Below, piece after piece: positions 60,844 to 64,000 of a DNA stretch of 64,000 nucleotides. The translations under genes were made by a program, and so were the position numbers. The stretch covers positions 27,171 through 91,170 of the forward strand of contig SVPI01000005.1 of the NCBI GenBank assembly GCA_015065935.1, written 5' to 3'. Every line of letters starts with the position of its first letter. Positions within the stretch are counted from its first letter, which is position 1. This DNA comes from Oscillospiraceae bacterium. Its GTDB lineage: Bacteria > Bacillota > Clostridia > Oscillospirales > Acutalibacteraceae. Below the pieces are notes generated by a model. It was not told where the DNA came from. It ran no database searches and saw nothing but the letters and a program-made list of their open reading frames with translations.

Positions 60844-62421
60844 ATGAAGAAATACTTCTTTGATGAAAGTTTTATTAAATGCAAAGAAAATACCGAGCTT
60901 AAATTTGGAAGCATTACAAAAGCGAATACAAGCGTTTTTTGGCACAATGCTTTTTCTATTCCGAAAAACTGTACAATTCCTGTTTGGGAAGATTTAATGA
61001 CAATTTTATACCCCTTTGTTCTTTTTGATGAAAACGGTGTCAGCGTTGATGGAAAAAACAAGGCGATATACAAAGTTTGGTATTTTTCGAAAGCGGCAAA
61101 ATATTGGGTTGACCGCATTATTGATAAAAACAATACAAATTGTATCAACCTTGGCAATTTTGAAAACACCGCTAAAGGTGTAATAAGAGAACTTGATTCG
61201 GCACTTTGTTATATGGAATCAAACGATGGTATAAACTGGACAAGGCCTTGTTGCGGCGAATTTTTTTACAAAACCGAAGATGGAGAAATTATTGGCACCA
61301 ATATTGTTTTTATCGGCGAACACGGAATGGGCGTTCACAAAAACTTAAATGAAAACGAGCCGCCTTTTTTGTTTGCCTGCGCTATGGACGGTGTTGGCGT
61401 TAACTATTCTGAGGATGGTATTCATTGGAATACTCCTACAAGGGTTTTAAGTCGCTTGGATAACGATTTTACACGTTTGCCCGGTGATACACATAATCAG
61501 ATTTTTTGGTCGCCGGAACTTTCACGTTACGTAATTATAACCCGCGCCTTTATTGGTGAAATAAGACAGGTTATTGCCCTTAAAAGCACCGATATTGTAA
61601 AATCAATACGCGATATACAAAATCTTGAAACGCAAGGCGCCGAACTTAAAGGAGTGAGCCCGTGTTTCACAAAACCAAAGCTTGTTTTAGAAGGAAAATT
61701 AGAAATGCAACCCTATTCAATGCCGATAGCAAGACTAGCAGATAACTGTTATATCGGTGTTGTAAGCATAGCAAATTTCGATAAAAACAACAAAGATAAT
61801 ATGAAGGTCTATGCATCTCTTGCATACAGCAACGATGGTGAAAACTGGAATTACTTAAACGATGGAAAACCCTTTATCAACAATTCAAAAGAATTCAAAC
61901 TCGAACAAGGCAATGATTATGGAATGATTTTTTGTGCAGCTCCTGTTTTGGTTGGTGACGAAATGAAAATTTTCTATTCCGCAACACCGGAACTTCACTA
62001 CTTTTCTTATGACCAAATTCCTGAAAACATAAAGCGCGTAGTTGATGAAAAAATACCTAAAGCAAAAGAAGCGCAGGCAATCACCCGCACAACTGCCCTT
62101 AACGTTGCTACATTTAAAAAGGACCGATTTGCAGGTTGTTTCGCAAAAAAAGGAGCGGTAACCACAAAGCCTTTTAAATTTGAGTCTGAATCAATTTTTA
62201 TCAACACCGTAGTAAATCATTGCGGCAATGTATCAGTCGCCATTCTTGGCGAAAACGGAAACATTTTAGAGGGTTTTACCCACGAAGATTTTAATGGTGT
62301 TAAAAAAGATACATTAAACGGCGAATTGCGTTGGAAAAAACCGTTAAGTGATTTAAAAGGCAAAAATATTTCTTTGGAAATTAAACTTAAAAATGCAACG
62401 GTTTATGCGATTGAGTTCTAA
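60844..62421 (+). CDS. Unrecognised propeller-like protein, glycosidase-type repeats
   Basis: A 525-residue protein of no family I can name. It has no signal peptide. Three DG-x-x-W repeats (SNDGINW near 129, SEDGIHW near 195, SNDGENW near 335) resemble the Asp-box or beta-propeller repeats of GH32/43-like and sialidase-like folds, and acidic residues near strand ends could form an active site. The last 85 residues form a beta-rich domain (FINTVVNHCGNVSVAILGENGNIL) like a carbohydrate-binding or jelly-roll module of GH32-type enzymes. It is cotranscribed with the FAD oxidoreductase. The AraC-controlled pair may handle an uncommon sugar inside the cell. Confidence 0.6.
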   Translation: MKKYFFDESFIKCKENTELKFGSITKANTSVFWHNAFSIPKNCTIPVWEDLMTILYPFVLFDENGVSVDGKNKAIYKVWYFSKAAKYWVDRIIDKNNTNCINLGNFENTAKGVIRELDSALCYMESNDGINWTRPCCGEFFYKTEDGEIIGTNIVFIGEHGMGVHKNLNENEPPFLFACAMDGVGVNYSEDGIHWNTPTRVLSRLDNDFTRLPGDTHNQIFWSPELSRYVIITRAFIGEIRQVIALKSTDIVKSIRDIQNLETQGAELKGVSPCFTKPKLVLEGKLEMQPYSMPIARLADNCYIGVVSIANFDKNNKDNMKVYASLAYSNDGENWNYLNDGKPFINNSKEFKLEQGNDYGMIFCAAPVLVGDEMKIFYSATPELHYFSYDQIPENIKRVVDEKIPKAKEAQAITRTTALNVATFKKDRFAGCFAKKGAVTTKPFKFESESIFINTVVNHCGNVSVAILGENGNILEGFTHEDFNGVKKDTLNGELRWKKPLSDLKGKNISLEIKLKNATVYAIEF

Positions 62422-62430
62422 ATTAAAGAA

Positions 62431-62466
62431 AAAAAGACAAGTCAAGTGACTTGTCTTTTTGTTTTT
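62431..62466 (+). terminator. Terminator of the FAD enzyme-propeller operon
   Basis: AAAAAGACAAGTC (62431-62443) pairs with GACTTGTCTTTTT (62448-62460) around AAGT, followed by GTTTTTC. Confidence 0.9.
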
Positions 62467-62495
62467 CTGAAGACTAACCCTAATTTTAATACAAA

Positions 62496-62524
62496 TGCAC
62501 CCCCTTTTGAGTCAAGGGGGTGCA
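62496..62524. repeat. Inverted repeat at the left border of the immunity gene
   Basis: TGCACCCCCTT (62496-62506) and AAGGGGGTGCA (62514-62524), 11-bp arms with a 7-nt loop. The right arm is part of the direct repeat that flanks the immunity gene. Confidence 0.7.
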
Positions 62525-62550
62525 ATTCTAGATTGGGGGGTGCAATTTTT
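62511..62550. repeat. Left copy of a 40-nt G-rich direct repeat
   Basis: It starts GTCAAGGGGGTGCAA and has a second GGGGGGTGCAATTT block 20 nt later. It matches the copy at 63811-63850 without gaps at about 29 of 40 positions, all blocks in register. It lies directly at the 3' end of the Imm26-type gene. Confidence 0.65.
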
Positions 62551-63622
62551 ATAATCCAAACTGCTCTTTTACCGCTTGTAGTTTTTCGGCATGCTTCGGA
62601 TTGCGCAAGTCTCTATCAACCCAATGCGGATAATAATGTGACCAGTATGGATTGTTTGATCCTTCAACTACGCATTGTTGCAAAATATCTAAGGTAAAAT
62701 TTAGATTGAAGGAAACTCCGTTATTTATGAATCCTCCACATATCGCTGTTCCGTTATCAATTTTACGAAAGTTTTTTCCACATTGATAGCAAACTGCATT
62801 TTCACCCATATGAATACTGTTGCCATACATTACGGGATAGTCCTCATTTTCAGTAACCGGCAAATTACCTATGATTTTATATTCGCCATAAAACAACGAA
62901 TTATCTGCGATAATTGTTGAAGGTAGTGAGCCAAGATGATGCAACTCGTCAAGCGAAACATCGTCCCGATCCGTAACAATATGATATACGCTACAAACCA
63001 AAGGCTTGCTCATAAGGATATCCCAGAAGGGTTCCTTCTTTTTCCGCATCTTGTCATAATCAAGAAGGATTCTTCCGTAGCCATATAACCTACGACCAAT
63101 CTTGAAGCGAAATACGTCGCCTTCTTGATAACGAATGTGTCTGCGTTCTTGCTGAGAAAAACGAATGATATCTGCTATGTCTGAGTCTGTTGTTTCTTTA
63201 CACCAGGTTTCAACCCACCGAGAGAATCCGGCTAAATCGCAAACATCATCATGCAAATAACTGTTGAAGAAATATGAGCATTCAGTTTTTTCGTTGTATA
63301 GGTGAATGCTTTTATCATTATAATTCAACCGCATTCCAATGCCGTTGCGCTTTAGAATGGTAGAAGATGACAGAAGCGTAGGCTTCCCCTTTGCCGTTTT
63401 AGGTAGCAAATATTTCCTATCCAGGCTAACCTTTTCGGATAATTCATATTCGCAGTATTGTGAATCCCCGGACAAAATGCACTTGACAATCGTATCACCT
63501 TCAAGATAAAGATATGTTTTGAATTGGTCGTAAGGACTTGGTTTTGCTTCAATGCGTTCCCACTGATCGCGAACAGGCACAAGAGCAAAACATTTTCTCT
63601 GATCATTTGTCAGTTCAAACAT
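62549..63622 (-). CDS. Immunity protein 26 (Imm26)-domain protein
   Basis: A 357-residue protein. The Imm26-type domain begins near residue 165 with YQEGDVFRFKIGRRLYGYGRIL and continues with a short beta-rich segment (SKPLVCSVYHIV). Imm26 proteins protect against toxins of polymorphic systems, often in arrays without the toxin. The N-terminal 160 residues (SYFFNSYLHDDVCDLAGFSRWVETWC) are not recognised, and the C-terminal part has CYQCG, a possible metal site half, and a Trp/His-rich end (PYWSHYYPHWVDRDLRNPKH). No toxin gene is seen in the window. ATG 63622 is the first Met; the ribosome site GGCGGTG lies upstream. Repeats flank it, so it may have been acquired. Confidence 0.65.
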   Translation of the reverse strand: MFELTNDQRKCFALVPVRDQWERIEAKPSPYDQFKTYLYLEGDTIVKCILSGDSQYCEYELSEKVSLDRKYLLPKTAKGKPTLLSSSTILKRNGIGMRLNYNDKSIHLYNEKTECSYFFNSYLHDDVCDLAGFSRWVETWCKETTDSDIADIIRFSQQERRHIRYQEGDVFRFKIGRRLYGYGRILLDYDKMRKKKEPFWDILMSKPLVCSVYHIVTDRDDVSLDELHHLGSLPSTIIADNSLFYGEYKIIGNLPVTENEDYPVMYGNSIHMGENAVCYQCGKNFRKIDNGTAICGGFINNGVSFNLNFTLDILQQCVVEGSNNPYWSHYYPHWVDRDLRNPKHAEKLQAVKEQFGL

Positions 63623-63669
63623 ATCAATTCACCGCCTTTAACATATTATATCATAAAACTTGATGTCTT

Positions 63670-63740
63670 TCAACGATTGCCGCCTGTAATATAACGATTA
63701 CCCCAATAAATCAACGATTATGGTTGTAATTTAACGATTT
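63670..63740. repeat. Four phased AACGATT repeats upstream of the immunity gene
   Basis: AACGATT occurs at 63672, 63693, 63713 and 63733, about two helix turns apart. Larger units are visible: TCAACGATT, a 5-6-nt gap, TGTAAT(A/T)TAACGATT, twice, 40-41 nt apart. It lies in the 210-nt gap before the minus-strand Imm26 gene. It may be an operator array or the end of a mobile element. Confidence 0.6.
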
Positions 63741-63810
63741 GAAACAGGACAAAACTGTGAATTTACAAATTTCTCTCCCGAAAAGTTCTTTAAAAACCGA
63801 TTTTGGGTAG

Positions 63811-63850
63811 GTCAGGGGGGTGCAAATTGGGTTTAGGGGGTGCATTTGAC
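63811..63850. repeat. Right copy of the 40-nt G-rich direct repeat
   Basis: It starts GTCAGGGGGGTGCAA with a second AGGGGGTGCATTT block 20 nt later, 1300 nt from the left copy and in the same orientation. It spans the 3' end of the next minus-strand gene, encoding its last residues and stop. Confidence 0.65.
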
Positions 63851-64000
63851 ATATTTCTTTCTGATTTCGATTGCTCCCGATTCGCTTTTTTCAAAATAGC
63901 CATCAAAACAATAACAAGCATTCCACGCACGAACCTTGAATGTAAGATTCGTTAAATCAAGATGGGGGTATCCAAAGTAATTTCTCAACTCATCATAAGA
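63833..64000 (-). CDS. C-terminal end of an unrecognised protein (truncated by window)
   Basis: An open frame enters from the right edge and stops with TAA at 63835-63833; 55 residues are visible. It contains YFGYPHLDLTNLTFKVRAW, then CYCFDGYFEKSESGAI and ends KYVKCTP. No family is recognised. It has the same orientation as the Imm26-type gene, and its last codons lie in the repeat. A start cannot be placed. Confidence 0.55.
   Translation of the reverse strand, partial: SYDELRNYFGYPHLDLTNLTFKVRAWNACYCFDGYFEKSESGAIEIRKKYVKCTP

Noticed and set aside
62501..62550. G-quadruplex elements in the G-run repeats
   Set aside because: The G runs are spaced by 10-15 nt, with only two runs per copy, so a stable intramolecular quadruplex is not supported.

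Overview
The window is chromosomal DNA from an endospore-forming, low-GC Gram-positive bacterium of the class Clostridia, most likely an uncultured gut member of the Ruminococcaceae/Oscillospiraceae or a near relative. The evidence is the set of sporulation genes (spoIIM, spoIVA, spoIIGA-sigE, a sigH-like sigma factor), Bacillus/Clostridium gene orders (spoIIM-xerD, dgt-dnaG-rpoD, lon-engB), GGAGG ribosome sites, frequent TTG/GTG starts, TTGACA-17-TATAAT promoters, and glycan-degrading genes typical of the intestine. Most of the window is ordinary core chromosome. No prophage, transposase or CRISPR array was seen.

Layout. 1-1.2 kb: end of a GH29 fucosidase and an SDR reductase. 1.5-13.1 kb: spoIIM-xerD, then a peptide-use block: dipeptidase pepD, an Xaa-Pro aminopeptidase, the importer oppBCDF-oppA, and tripeptidase pepT. 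13.1-20.5 kb: a zinc-site lipoprotein, uvrC, a second tyrosine recombinase, a eukaryote-type glycogen branching enzyme and spoIVA. 20.7-25.8 kb: a two-component system with an HtrA protease, then spoIIGA-sigE behind a Spo0A-type promoter. 25.8-32 kb, mostly minus strand: amidase, unknown gene, TSCPD protein, rpoD, dnaG, dgt, yigZ, rpmE. 32-38 kb: mtaB with a TIM-barrel protein, then typA, an exonuclease and a radical SAM enzyme. 38-41 kb: an array of small palindromes, tRNA-Leu(CAA) and a class A penicillin-binding protein. 41-48 kb: small proteins, a sigH-like sigma factor, phosphoglucomutase, engB and lon. 48-62.4 kb: an accessory sugar region with a GH2 glycosidase, a GPH symporter, three AraC regulators, a uronate operon (uxaC-uxuA-SDR-kdgK) and an FAD enzyme paired with an unrecognised propeller-like protein. 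62.5-64 kb: an Imm26-type immunity gene between repeats, and the end of another gene.

How the parts fit. The opp importer would bring in peptides that PepD, PepP and PepT hydrolyse. In the sugar region, GH2 and the symporter could release and import a uronide, which UxaC, an SDR reductase, UxuA and KdgK would carry to 2-keto-3-deoxy-6-phosphogluconate; the aldolase is not in this window. The sporulation genes include a regulator (Spo0A site at spoIIGA, sigE) and a probable target (a SigE-like promoter at spoIVA).

The most striking observation is that the OppA-like binding protein (9992-11743) appears circularly permuted: right after its lipoprotein signal comes the segment that is normally the C-terminal third, followed by the normal N-terminal two thirds. 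Others worth attention are a XerD with Lys at the first catalytic Arg, the array of palindromes beside tRNA-Leu, the repeat-flanked immunity gene with a phased AACGATT array, and an amidase lacking the usual first zinc His. All family assignments come from motif recognition, not database searches.
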